Assembly: GCA_029721435.1 (NCBI GenBank)
Contig: CM056573.1
Location: 96,863,947 to 96,927,946 of the forward strand
DNA length: 64,000 nt
Origin: Gymnothorax reevesii
Taxonomy: Eukaryota; Chordata; Actinopteri; Anguilliformes; Muraenidae
Reading direction: 5' to 3'
A program made the position numbers and the translations under genes. Of the stretch, positions 55,063 to 64,000 are shown one piece after another (the stretch's first letter is position 1; each line of letters opens with the position of its first letter). A model generated the notes under the pieces. That model saw only the letters and a program-made list of their open reading frames with translations. It did not search any database and was not told where the DNA came from.

Positions 55063-56615
55063 AAGAAGAAGTCATTATTATTATTATCATTATTATTACT
55101 ATTAATAATAACATATTTAAATGAATGAATCTCAAAAAGAAATGTGACATTGGGGCCATTTATAATTTTCAATAAGACCATTGCACTATTTGGATTGATT
55201 CATACATAACCTTTTTATATAACATTACATATTGTAGAGACTCAACAGGGCATAGAATATCTCACTAGCTTCAGAACTGCAGTACTTGCTGGTTGCAAGT
55301 GTACTGGCAGGTGATTCTGAACATCAAGACAGGGTTTTAAATAGGAAAATTTGAAAGTCCTCCTTGCTGTATTACAGGACAATTTTTATTTGCCACTGCT
55401 TTCCGTGTCCCCCTCCAAATGAAAATGCTTGCTACATGAGGATCATCGTGGCCAAACAGCTGGTCAATTTTTTTTTGCGTTTGAAAGCCTGAGGCTGCAT
55501 CACACCATTCGCGGAAAAGAGCATAGTTTGCGCGGCTTTTTTTTTCTCGACTGACACCAGGGGAGCTCCGTAATGAAGGGATAACTGAAGGGATTTTTTT
55601 TTTTACACCGGATCGCCACCTCGTGTGTTTATTGGGTAAAATATATTCAAAGTTACATGGTTTGATGTAGCAAAATAAACATTTTCACAGATGGCTGTTG
55701 TGTCGCTTTAAATTATTCAGTAATTATGCTACTGTCTGGCTTCTTTGGTATCAGAATGTGAAATAAGTAAATAATAGACAATTTTTTAAACCGTATTATC
55801 CTTATTGGCCATGCTAGTGTTTTTTTTGTTTTTTTTTTTGCCCAAGTTCCTGTACATTTTAATTTTACAGTTGTTTAGCTCTGGATGCTCGGACACACAC
55901 AGAATTAATTTTTCCTTTGCTGTCGATTGTTGCGAGGACACTTCCGCAAATGTACTCCCGCAAATTCTGCAATGTCATTGGACGCGCTTTAGAGAGGTCA
56001 GCACGATTTGAGGTCAAGGTTCAATGCAGTTGACCTTTGGACGTCAAACTTCGCAGAAAATCAAGCTGCTGCACGTTGCTTAAAGTTGCGCCATCCGTGC
56101 TGTGTCGCGTCGCTCATTGAAAACAGTGGTCTTGCTCCATATGATGTTACGATTGCACGTATGGTGTGAAAGCTCTGTGAGGCTCCAATGTCGGTTTACT
56201 TTATTCTCGAAGCTTTTCCGCCTCTCCACTGCTTTGACATTTTTGTCTGATCTCATAGTCGTTGTAACGCGTTTTTAGACTGTTACCGCAAGTGGGGACA
56301 AGGAAGGCCATTGGTCTACTAATTTCCCCTCAAGCCTGCCTTCTTAGATTTTTAGGCGAAAACAACAACATTAAATAAACTGTACACGGCTTAAGCCTAT
56401 ACATCGTTTTTTTTTTTGGTAATTCATATATCATTATACAAATATAAATAGATACTGAAAAATAGCCCAGATGCAAGATAACCGGAATAGTAAAGTAGAA
56501 AAATTAAAAGTGGTATATAAAGCATGTGTCATCTTTAAGTAGAAATGCAAAAATTTTCAGGGAGAGCTTTCTAACAGTGTGAGGAGAGGTAAACGTCCAC
56601 TGTAGAATGATTTTT

Positions 56616-56949
56616 ACCTTCGCCAGCGACTTCGCTGACGAAGGTAATGTTTTAATCCCCGTGTATTTATTTGTTTGTGTGTCTGTCTGTATGTGTATCG
56701 AATAACTCAAAAAGTACCAAACGGAATTTCATAAAATTTGGTGGGTTGATTTGGCATGACCTGAGGATCAATCGATTAGATTTTGGGAGTGATCGGGTGA
56801 AAGGTCAAGGTCAAGGCCACGAAAAGGTCAAAACCGACTTTCGGCCATATCTCGGTCAATTTTTATCCGATCGGCATGAAACCAACGCCAGTGGCGAGGG
56901 ATTCAGTGGCGTCGGCGAAGGTATGCGCTCTACCGAGTGCCCGTTCTAG
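56616..56949. mobile_element. 334-bp MITE with ACCTTCGCC termini
   Basis: The left end is a self-complementary ACCTTCGCCAGCGACTTCGC plus TGACGAAGGT. The right end carries GGCGTCGGCGAAGGTATGC then GCTCTACCGAGTGCCCGTTC. The interior has GGTCAAGGTCAAGGCCACG and AAAGGTCAAAACCG. I recognise this pattern from many aquatic animal genomes. It sits inside the hAT-type element, so it inserted later or was carried along. Confidence 0.65.
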
Positions 56950-57280
56950 TCTAAGTATGAAATTCCACTTTGAAATAGCTGAAATCATCTTGCCATTTGC
57001 TCGCCTTAATGTGGGCCACTGGTTACCAACTGGCGGTATGCAATTGCGTTTTTTTTCCCTGAGGAGGGAGGGCTCAGAGATGGCTCATTGGGCCAGCCCT
57101 TTGTCATTATAGAAAATGAACCAATTGGCCGCTTTCCATGTTTTAAAGGCCAGCGCAGTCATTCAGAATTATCGATGTGATTACAATTTCACTAACGATG
57201 ATTGCATCGGCCCAAAAAGTATGTCAGCCCACCGAGCATTGTGCAGTTTGCCAGATTACCAGTCCAGCCTTGTATACAAT

Positions 57281-57924
57281 CAATGCCCATGATTAAGGCA
57301 TACACCTTACAACATAAATGGTCAAGATTAAGGCATGTCAGGCAGACAACAGGTACCACCAAATGCTCATAGCCAGCGTTTTAAAGCATTCCTTTATTCA
57401 GCTCAAACGACAACGGGAAGCTCAGAAAGACAAGAAGACTCCCCTAACTTGTTATATCTGTGCAGCTGTTATGAAAGCAATGACCCCTGGAGCAATGAGC
57501 ACCATCATAAGTGTGAGACATCAGGAAAAATGCATCATTGCAGCCCCCTGTGCACAACTCTCAAATGCAGCAGCAAATCTAATCAGTGTTAAACAAGACA
57601 GGCTTTACATACATCAATCATCAATTATTGAAAGGTCTCCATTCCTATTAGCTCCTCAGCAATTAAATATTAATCAATCATGAAGATATAGCATTTGACA
57701 TGAAATACTCTGTGATCTTGAGCAGTCCTTCAGCATCACACTCAACAATTTATTGATGAGCTCTAGTCAATTTCCTCCCAGCATTCTCTGTTAAATGGGT
57801 TTAAATTATGGGGGGTTGGGGTTTACTGGGTCTGATGTCCAATATTATTTTAAGTTTTAATTCAAATCAATTCAATTTTATTTGTAAAAAACTTTTTACT
57901 GAGGCACTAACAAAAAGACGCTTT
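57281..57924. other. Unassigned sequence with a short LINE-tail-like piece
   Basis: AATTCAATTTTATTTGTAAA near 57872 resembles the fish L2/SINE tail. No other feature. Confidence 0.3.
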
Positions 57925-58036
57925 AGAAACCGATTTCCAAAAAAGTTGGGATACTGAGTAAAATATAAATAAAAACAGATGTCATAATTTGCAGATTATT
58001 TAAACCCTATATTTAATGGAAAATATAGCAAAGTGA
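57925..58036 (-). mobile_element. Mariner-like end fragment
   Basis: GATTTCCAAAAAAGTTGGG, ATACTGAGTAAAATATAAAT, AAAACAGATGTCATAATTTG and TATTTAATGGAAAATATAGC match the family whose opposite end is at 18145-18208. It is cut at about 58036 by LTR-like sequence. Confidence 0.6.
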
Positions 58037-58440
58037 TCCAGACCAAGAACCAAATGCTGAGGCAGAGTATGATCCAGTGCAAGGGTTTATTGATAGTAAT
58101 ACTGTAAGACAAAAGGAAGGAGCCCAGAGCAGAATTATACAGTTCAATTCAGATGTAACAGGCAATGGTGCTTGGGCACGTTGTGTACCCGGCCAGTGGC
58201 TTTCCAGGACAGCTGCCAGATGGAGGGCCCACTTTTCTAGAGCTGAGCTGTGAGATGGTCAGTTGGAGGAGTTTTGCAGGAACCCAGTCCCAATCCGGAT
58301 AACGATAGATGGATCGGGAAGTTGTTCCTAATAAATTGGGCAGAGGAACACACAGATTTAATAGAGAGGATTTCGGTCCCAGTCCTGGAGACTGAGAGTA
58401 AGGCTTGAGAGCCTGTTCCTATGAACTGAACGAAGATGAT
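58037..58440 (-). mobile_element. LTR-like fragment (minus)
   Basis: The reverse complement contains ATCAATAAACCCTTGCACTG then CTCAGCATTTGGTTCTTGG, the pattern of a retroelement polyadenylation signal followed by an LTR end. Boundaries and family are uncertain. Confidence 0.4.
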
Positions 58441-59812
58441 AACTTCTGAATATGACTATCATTAAAGGTTACAAATAAATTTCTCAATACAAAGAGCTTT
58501 ACAGGCAAACAATGACTAGTTACTAAAAGGCATGTGACAATGTCTTATGTAATCACCACCAAATGTAATAACTACTTTTTTCTTGTTGCCAAAAATAATA
58601 TAATGTAATAACCGCCACCAAATGTAATCACATTTCCTTGTCACCAAATGTAATAAAAATTGCCACCGCAATAACGGCAAATGTAACACCAATCAACAAT
58701 GCCAAGTGTAATAACCTTCCAAATGACATAGTGACTTTGGTCAGAGTGCGATTTCGGAGAGGTGAAGTAGCAAAGGTTCTGCCTTGCACCAATTTGCGAT
58801 TCTCAGCTCAGGTATTGTGGATTAGGTTCTTAGTTCTGCTCCAAAGTTTGTGGTTTTCTCCAGATACTCCACTTTCCTCCACCATGTAAAAACTGTTTCA
58901 TACCACCATCTGATCCAACCTGAAGAATACATATTAGCTTTCAGTCCCAGTGGTGGCTTGAGCTACAAGGCATTTATCTTGGCTCTTTAGTACGTCAAAG
59001 GAGTGGACGGTATGTAAATGCCCAAAACTCATTCCAAACCAAAAGTATGATGGAGGAGGTCTCAACAACAGGTATTTTTAAAAATTTTTAATTTAATCTT
59101 TCAACTCGATGCTGAACAAGAAGGAAGACTGGAAGGAGGCACATCACAGTATGGTGTGTTAGCCATCTCACAGCCTGGGTCTTTAATTCATCAATATACA
59201 CGTATTATATTGCTATAAGCAGTGGCAAGACCTAAATGCAAACATACACCTGAACTGTATTAAGAATTAGTGTGCGTGTTTACAGTGTTGCCACCTGTTG
59301 CAATACACCAATTATTTTTGCCGGGCAACATACAATATAGACAATACCAGGAGTGGACAATTTTTTTTGCAATATTAATATAAAATCGAATCCATATTGC
59401 TATTCAAAGTCCTGTATGTCACATCACAGCCAGCAGGTTGGTGTCAGCATATCATGTGGAGTGGTTGCGATGGGAAGGATTGGTGGCGCCCATAACAAAC
59501 ACTGAGCCATTTTCATGTCTGACCACAGAATTGCAAAGGTGAGTAAGTATAAGAAGCGGTATACTACCTCATTTGGAGGTTTATTATATTTGGTGTTGAT
59601 TGTCCTTACATTGGGCGTTGAGAGAAGTTATTACATTTGGTGGCGGTTTTTTATTACACTTGGCAACGAGGACACATCATTACATTTGGTGGCATTAATA
59701 CATTCTACATTATTATATTTGGTGACAAGGAAAAAGTAGTTATTACATTTAATGGTAATTATGGTCACACTTTAGATGAAGTATTGCTCATAAAGGCTTT
59801 ATACAGCATGTA

Positions 59813-61243
59813 CAGCGCCCTCAATAATTATTGGCACTCCTGGTTAAGATGTGTTAAAAGCCTAAAAATAAATTCAATTTTTATTGCAGAAGCATACTCT
59901 CACACTGAAAATTGTACAAAAATGTAAGATTCAACTCAAGTGAATTTTAAGGGCAAAAAAAATCCCTGACTAAGAAATATTTTTTTCCATAAAATCACCT
60001 GTTACACAATTATTGGCACCCCTAACAATCCCTAGGAAATAAATGTAATTGAAGTATTTCTGTCATTTCTACAGGAGTTTACAAAGTTGATCAGAGTATC
60101 TAGGGACATTTAATTACTAAATCATCATGTCTTATTTCCCTGGGGTATAAATATGACGTGACACACTGGCCATTTCTCTTAGATAAGCACTCGTTCACAG
60201 AGCTCAAAAGGACCTCATTAAAATGCAAACCACGTGATTTCAATGAACTGGTATATTCGGCGTAGGTCTTACGCATTGTTTAGGCTTATTCACCGTAGTC
60301 CGCCTCATCACAAGTAACATTGGAAAGCGATTATGACTCCGAACTTCCCGTGCTTCTCTTTAAAAAAAACCTTTTCTCACTCACAATCATAAACGCAAAC
60401 GTCTGGAGTTCGCTAAGCGGTACTGGGACTTCAACTGGGACTGTGTGCTTTGGTCAGATGAGACCAAGATAGAGCTTTCTGGCAACAAACACTCTAAGTG
60501 GGTCTGGCGGAACACAAAAGATGGGTATGCAGCAAAGCACCTCATGCTCACTTAGAAGTCTGGGGGAGGATCAGTGATGCTGTGTGGGACTGTTCTCTTC
60601 CAGAGGCCCTGGGAACCTTGTTTGGGTGCATGGCATCATGAACGCTTTGAAATACCAGGACATTTTAAATCAAAATCTGGTGGCCTCTGCCCGAAAGCTG
60701 AAGATGGGTCGTCACTGGGTCTTTCAGCGAGATAATATCCCTAAACATGTGGCCAAATTTACACAGAAATGGTTCACTAGACACAGAATCAAGCTCCTCC
60801 CATGGCCATCTCAGTCCCCAGACCTCCACCCCATTGAAAACCTGTGGAGTGAGCTGAAGAGGAGAGTGCAGAGGAGAGGACCCAGGTCGCTGGATGATTT
60901 AGAGAGATTGTGCAAAGAGGAATGGTCGAAGATCCCTCTTTCTGTATTCTCCCATCTTGTGAAACATTATGGGAGGAGATTAGGAGCTGTTTCGTTGGCA
61001 AAAGGGGGTTGTACAAAGTATTAACATCAGGGTTGCTAATAATTGTGGCACACGTGATTTGATGTAAAATAATTTTTTCTTAATGTGAGATTTTTTTTCC
61101 TCTGAATAAATGTACTTGAATTTAAGGTTGGATTTTCCTCTTTTTTCATTGTGGTCCTATCTTATTTAGAAAAAAAAACTGTATTTATTAGAAGCTAAAG
61201 AACACATCTTAACCAGGGGTGCCAATAATTATTGAGGGCGCTG
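59813..61243 (+). mobile_element. Tc1-like transposon, both TIRs and TA duplication present
   Basis: TA flanks at 59811-59812 and 61244-61245. Left TIR CAGCGCCCTCAATAATTATT plus GGCACTCCTGGTTAAGATGT, with the complement at the right end (the TIR differs by a few bases). Length is 1431 bp. It is inserted in the left arm of the palindromic MITE. The left part of the transposase gene is lost. Confidence 0.92.
60375..61024 (+). pseudogene. Tc1-like DD34E transposase, N-terminally deleted
   Basis: Frame 1 (about 60375-60557) reads KRKRLEFAKRYWDF and VLWSDETKIELSG, giving the first catalytic Asp (60457-60459), and ends at a TAG before KSGGGSVML. After a frameshift, frame 2 (60584-61024) continues GLFSSRGPGNLVWVHGI, VFQRDNIPKHVA with the second Asp (60731-60733), WPSQSPDLHPIENLWSEL with the Glu (60836-60838), and a normal C terminus. 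The second Asp and Glu are separated by 34 residues, as in DD34E Tc1. The helix-turn-helix region is absent. It cannot make an active enzyme, but the TIRs may still be recognised. Confidence 0.85.
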
Positions 61244-61619
61244 TATAATGCCTTCATAAATGAGACATAATGTCTTCATAAATCAAGCAGAAGCAAATGT
61301 CATGCTTTGTAAAAGGTGAAATAATTCATCCTTATTCAGCAAGTGATGCCAGATGTGACAATGACAGTGTCACTTAGCTGACAATGTCACCGTTAATGAC
61401 ATTTAGCCACTTGCTAAGTCACATGGTCAGTTATATCACATCTGGCATCAGATGCTGAATAAGGATGTGCTATTTCCCCTGTAATAAAGCATGACATTTG
61501 CTCATGTATGATTTATGAAGACATTATGCATGCTGTATAAAGCCTTTATGAGCAATACTTCATCTAAAGTGTGACTGTAATTATTATATAAGGCGTAGTA
61601 ACAAGGCATATAGCAAGTG

Positions 61620-62090
61620 ACAATCCAGCTGCTCAAAGTACTGTAGTAGGCATAAATATGTCAACAAACTAATGAGGAAGGGAAAACATGAATAGGACAC
61701 AACTGGTGAGGACAGCTTGCAGGACGTAAACCAATCAAGAGAGAAAATACTTCCAATGGACACGTAAGCTGCTGGATGGGAATAAACAAGAAATGTTCAC
61801 ACCAGGGATACAACACAAAGACAAAGACAACCTATCAGTTGTTGAAACTGAGAAATTTTGTTTTATGAAAAATATGCTCATTTTGAATTGCTGCCAGCAA
61901 CATGTTTCAAAAAACATATTCGGGTAAATCACAATCAAGGTCCCTCGGGGAGGTCACATTTAATGAAATTTAGGATACATTCAATCCTAATGTTAATTAG
62001 TCTGAAGAAACTAGATGATATCAGGAAGCAAAATCTGAAATTTAATTGCATAAGACCTATTTTGAAAATTATGCGACTTTGAAGGTACAA
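61620..62090. other. Unassigned sequence
   Basis: No coding frame or repeat boundary recognised. Confidence 0.3.
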
Positions 62091-62098
62091 GTAGTAAA

Positions 62099-62815
62099 GG
62101 GGGTACGTACACTTCAAAAATGACCATTCCACCTTTCAAGTCTCTGTTGTTTCATTTTAGAAGGCATATACTGTATCGAAATTTGAATGAAATGGGCTAG
62201 AATACTCGATTGTGTGATATAGCAGCCACTTTTCTGTTCCAGATCACCAGATTTTAAAATTACCACGTATGCTTTCGAGTATGCCGCAAAGTGTTCTATT
62301 TTTTTACAAAGTACTATTATGTCAATGTATTTGTGGACGAAATGAGTCAGCAGAATCTGTAGTCATATGCTTTGTATGAAACACATAATAGGACCAAACA
62401 AATTGAACATTTGCTATCTACGATTACCAAAGTTTTCAAGTTGCTGTGTCAAGTCAAATCGAAGTGAGTTCACACATTTGGTCGTTTACCATTGAACACT
62501 GTAAATTTGAACTGAAGAGCATGAAGTGACAACAAAATAGTTTTCCAATAGACATTTTATTGAATATTACTTTCTGTAACTTTACCATAGCAGATATCAA
62601 GGTCATGAAATTCATTCTTAAACTAGTAATGTAGGTCCTTAACGTCATCGAAAACATGAAATTTGACGCTTTTAGACTTCATCTGAGTACCATCAGTACT
62701 GAATCTGAACATAAAGTTTAAAATAGATTAACACATGTGTAAACAGTGGTAAAGGTTGTCAACTAAATAGAAAGCAACTGCCAGTGTCCTGCTCATTTGG
62801 GGGTACGTACTCTAC
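62099..62815. repeat. Two direct copies of a GGGGGTACGTAC motif
   Basis: GGGGGTACGTACACTTC at 62099 and GGGGGTACGTACTCTAC at 62801 face the same way. Between them is AT-rich non-coding DNA. The motif may be the 3' terminus of the element encoding the protein relic at 62870-64000. Confidence 0.4.
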
Positions 62816-62869
62816 AAATAGCGCCCCCCGTGCCAAATTCATTGTATGTAATGTGACATAATCATTTAA

Positions 62870-64000
62870 ATTTACAGAAGACATGAATAAAACATTACTT
62901 CATTGTGTCCCAAACATGAACAAAACCATTTTTGAGCAAAATTTAAACACGAAGATAACAGATATTTCCGCTCCAGACAGGCTTTCTTCGCAAGGCTACC
63001 TTCATAAGCACAGACACTGAGGTCGATTATGTCATGCTTCGAGGTTGTAACAACAACATCAACCTTGACTACAGTGACCAACTTCTTTAATGCTTCAGTT
63101 TTGAGGGCTACATTACAGCACTTCTGGCATAGGCAGGATCTTCTCGTGGTCTCTAGGATGCGTTCACCTGGATAGGTCGAAGCTTTCTGAACATCGTCAG
63201 TCCTATCTTGTGTTGTGGATACACCGTCTTGAAGACTCCATAAGCTTCACTCAGAGTCATGACCATATTGTGCTTCGGGAGAATCTCACCAGCTTGACGA
63301 CTGCTGCTTTATCGGGTATTTGCTGGCTTACTCCTGGGCTCAAATAAAATTTGTGAACGTCATTCTTCACAGACTCTGGAATCTGGCCGCACCACTTTTT
63401 TCTGGTCAACTCCCACCATCTCTCGGGACTCTTTTGGGACTTCTTCTTTTTGCTGACTTTGCTTGCTCACGAACATGCCTTTGTTTTCAAGAATCCTGCT
63501 ACAGTTCGGGGAATTGGCCAGTTTTTCGATGACTCTCGCTCTTTTTGCCGGAGTAAGTGGAAAGGTCTTTCTCACTCTGCGGACAGTCCTTTGCTCTGTG
63601 GAAGGTGATGAGAAAGGTCAATGAGAGTTGGGCGTCTGTGATGTGCTTTCTATCGGTTGGCTGGGGGAGGCCAGCTTAACGCGAAGACGATATTTCTGTA
63701 TCCTCAGAACTTCTTCAGCTTTTTTTTCTCTTCTCTTCAATTCTTCAGCTTTTTCCACAACTGACTGTCAGAAAGAGCTTCTTTCTTCCTTCTCGAAGCT
63801 GTGCTGCCTTCGATCTATTTCCTTCAACTGCTTCTTTTTCGGCTTGCTTCTCTTTCCGTTTCTGCCTATATCGTCTCATTGCTAACTTCTTCTCTTCTTT
63901 GACTTTTTCTTGCAGGCGAGGATTGCTTGCAACTTCATCGCGTCTTCTTTTTCTGTACTCCCTGAGACGAACCTTCTCCTTCTCTCTGTATGCCGCGAGC
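62870..64000 (-). pseudogene. Decayed protein of an uncharacterised mobile-element family (continues past window end)
   Basis: Minus-strand segments in order: 64000-63745 is very basic and charged (YREKEKVRLREYRKRRRDE, MRRYRQKRKEKQAEKEA); a shifted frame has VEKAEELKRREKKAEEVLR; a third has FPLTPAKRARVIEKLANSP; a fourth has VKNDVHKFYLSPGVSQQIPD; a fifth has MTLSEAYGVFKTVYPQHK then IGLTMFRKLRPIQV. The motif order (basic coiled region, S/TP-rich KR..VIEKLA, V..FY....VS.Q.P.K, a KIG..F..LRP block) matches a widespread uncharacterised protein family that I recall from fish and cnidarians, probably transposon-encoded. At least four frameshifts make this copy dead. No catalytic residues can be named. 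Confidence 0.5.

Larger units (their letters stand above)
54830..57272. mobile_element. hAT-type non-autonomous element, 2.4 kb
   Basis: TATACAAT is duplicated exactly at 54822-54829 and 57273-57280. Termini are CAGGGCTGGACTGGGAC on the left and CAAGGCTGGACTGG (reverse complement) on the right, with GGCCC-rich subterminal text on both sides (GGCCCTGGCATTTT; TCGGCCCAAAAAG). The interior has no transposase. It holds a MITE at 56616-56949, an (ATT)n run at 55072-55115 and other repeat pieces. CAGGGCTGGACTGG is a known-looking fish hAT terminus. Confidence 0.85.
59763..61576. mobile_element. hAT-type palindromic MITE interrupted by a Tc1 element
   Basis: The 8-bp GTAATTAT is duplicated at 59755-59762 and 61577-61584. 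TIRs start GGTCACACTTTAGATG and AGTCACACTTTAGATG and stay paired for about 48 bp through GGCTTTATACAGCATG. Further paired blocks follow inside (AAATGTCATGCTTT with AAAGCATGACATTT; GATGCCAGATGTGA with TCACATCTGGCATC). Without the Tc1 insertion the element is about 381 bp, essentially one long hairpin. Confidence 0.85.
58529..61610. mobile_element. Long-TIR element with arms built of CACCAAATGTAATAA subrepeats
   Basis: The left arm (about 58529-58735) repeats CCACCAAATGTAATAA-type units: TAACTACTTTTTTCTTGTTG, TAACCGCCACCAAATGTAAT, AACACCAATCAACA, CCTTCCAAATGACATAG. The right arm (59560-59762, continuing at 61577-61610 beyond a nested insertion) carries the complement in the same order: CTCATTTGGAGG, TTGATTGTCC, TTACATTTGGTGGCGG, GACAAGGAAAAAGTAGTTA. 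The ~820-bp core (58736-59559) has no transposase. The ends are AAGGCATGTGACAATG and, reversed, TATGCCTTGTTACTA. The superfamily is not assigned. Confidence 0.6.

Overview
The window looks like a teleost fish nuclear genome segment. It is AT-rich and almost entirely non-coding, with no bacterial-style gene packing. It is saturated with transposable elements of types usual in fish: an L1-clade LINE, a CR1/L2-type LINE with an esterase ORF1, Tc1/mariner, hAT, Ty3/Gypsy-type LTRs, a tRNA-derived SINE and many TIR-bearing MITEs.

Only one host gene piece can be recognised: a short first coding exon on the minus strand at 31369-31452, which I identify as rgs6 (R7-family regulator of G-protein signalling). 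It encodes 28 residues beginning MAQGS and ending SPNMIVYRK. It has a strong Kozak context, a GT donor, and a polypyrimidine tract with an AG acceptor just upstream. If so, positions 1-31368 are rgs6 intron and everything above 31469 is 5'UTR intron, promoter and intergenic DNA. A CpG-enriched block at 34330-34830 is a candidate promoter. No second rgs6 exon was found.

Layout. 1-2796: 5' part of an L1 LINE (minus) with an intact ORF1 and an ORF2 broken by one homopolymer indel. 3.1-5.6 kb: an inverted repeat, a 32-bp minisatellite, a LINE tail and tandem Gypsy-type LTR/gag fragments with a tiny nested palindromic element. 6.8-10.3 kb: a common teleost repeat, a possible piggyBac-like element and an LTR-like end. 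12-18 kb: a composite, repeat-built element holding an L2-type tail, a TTAA-flanked MITE, a LINE esterase ORF1 relic and two complementary Tc1 fragments. 18.4-19.6 kb: an inverted-repeat-bounded element. 20.1-22.8 kb: a hAT element with matching 8-bp target duplications, a BED-finger transposase relic and a canonical intron. 25.6-29.3 kb: MITEs, a putative long LTR (minus) and a duplicated 600-bp repeat.

30-40 kb: a TA-flanked MITE, the rgs6 exon, a small MITE, a Tc1 relic, a tandem satellite and a complete SINE. 40.7-45.2 kb: a putative large non-autonomous DNA element containing LTR-like sequence and 650-bp direct repeats. 46-50 kb: MITE relics and a small spliced-looking ORF of unknown family. 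53-57.3 kb: a LINE tail, a CpG-rich repeat and a 2.4-kb hAT-type element with 8-bp duplications and a nested MITE. 58.5-61.6 kb: a three-layer nested insertion (long-TIR element, then hAT-type palindromic MITE, then Tc1-like element). 62-64 kb: a decayed coding region of an uncharacterised mobile protein family running off the window end.

The genes do not form a pathway. The biological content is one regulatory-gene exon inside a layered transposon graveyard, and the target duplications allow the order of several insertions to be read.
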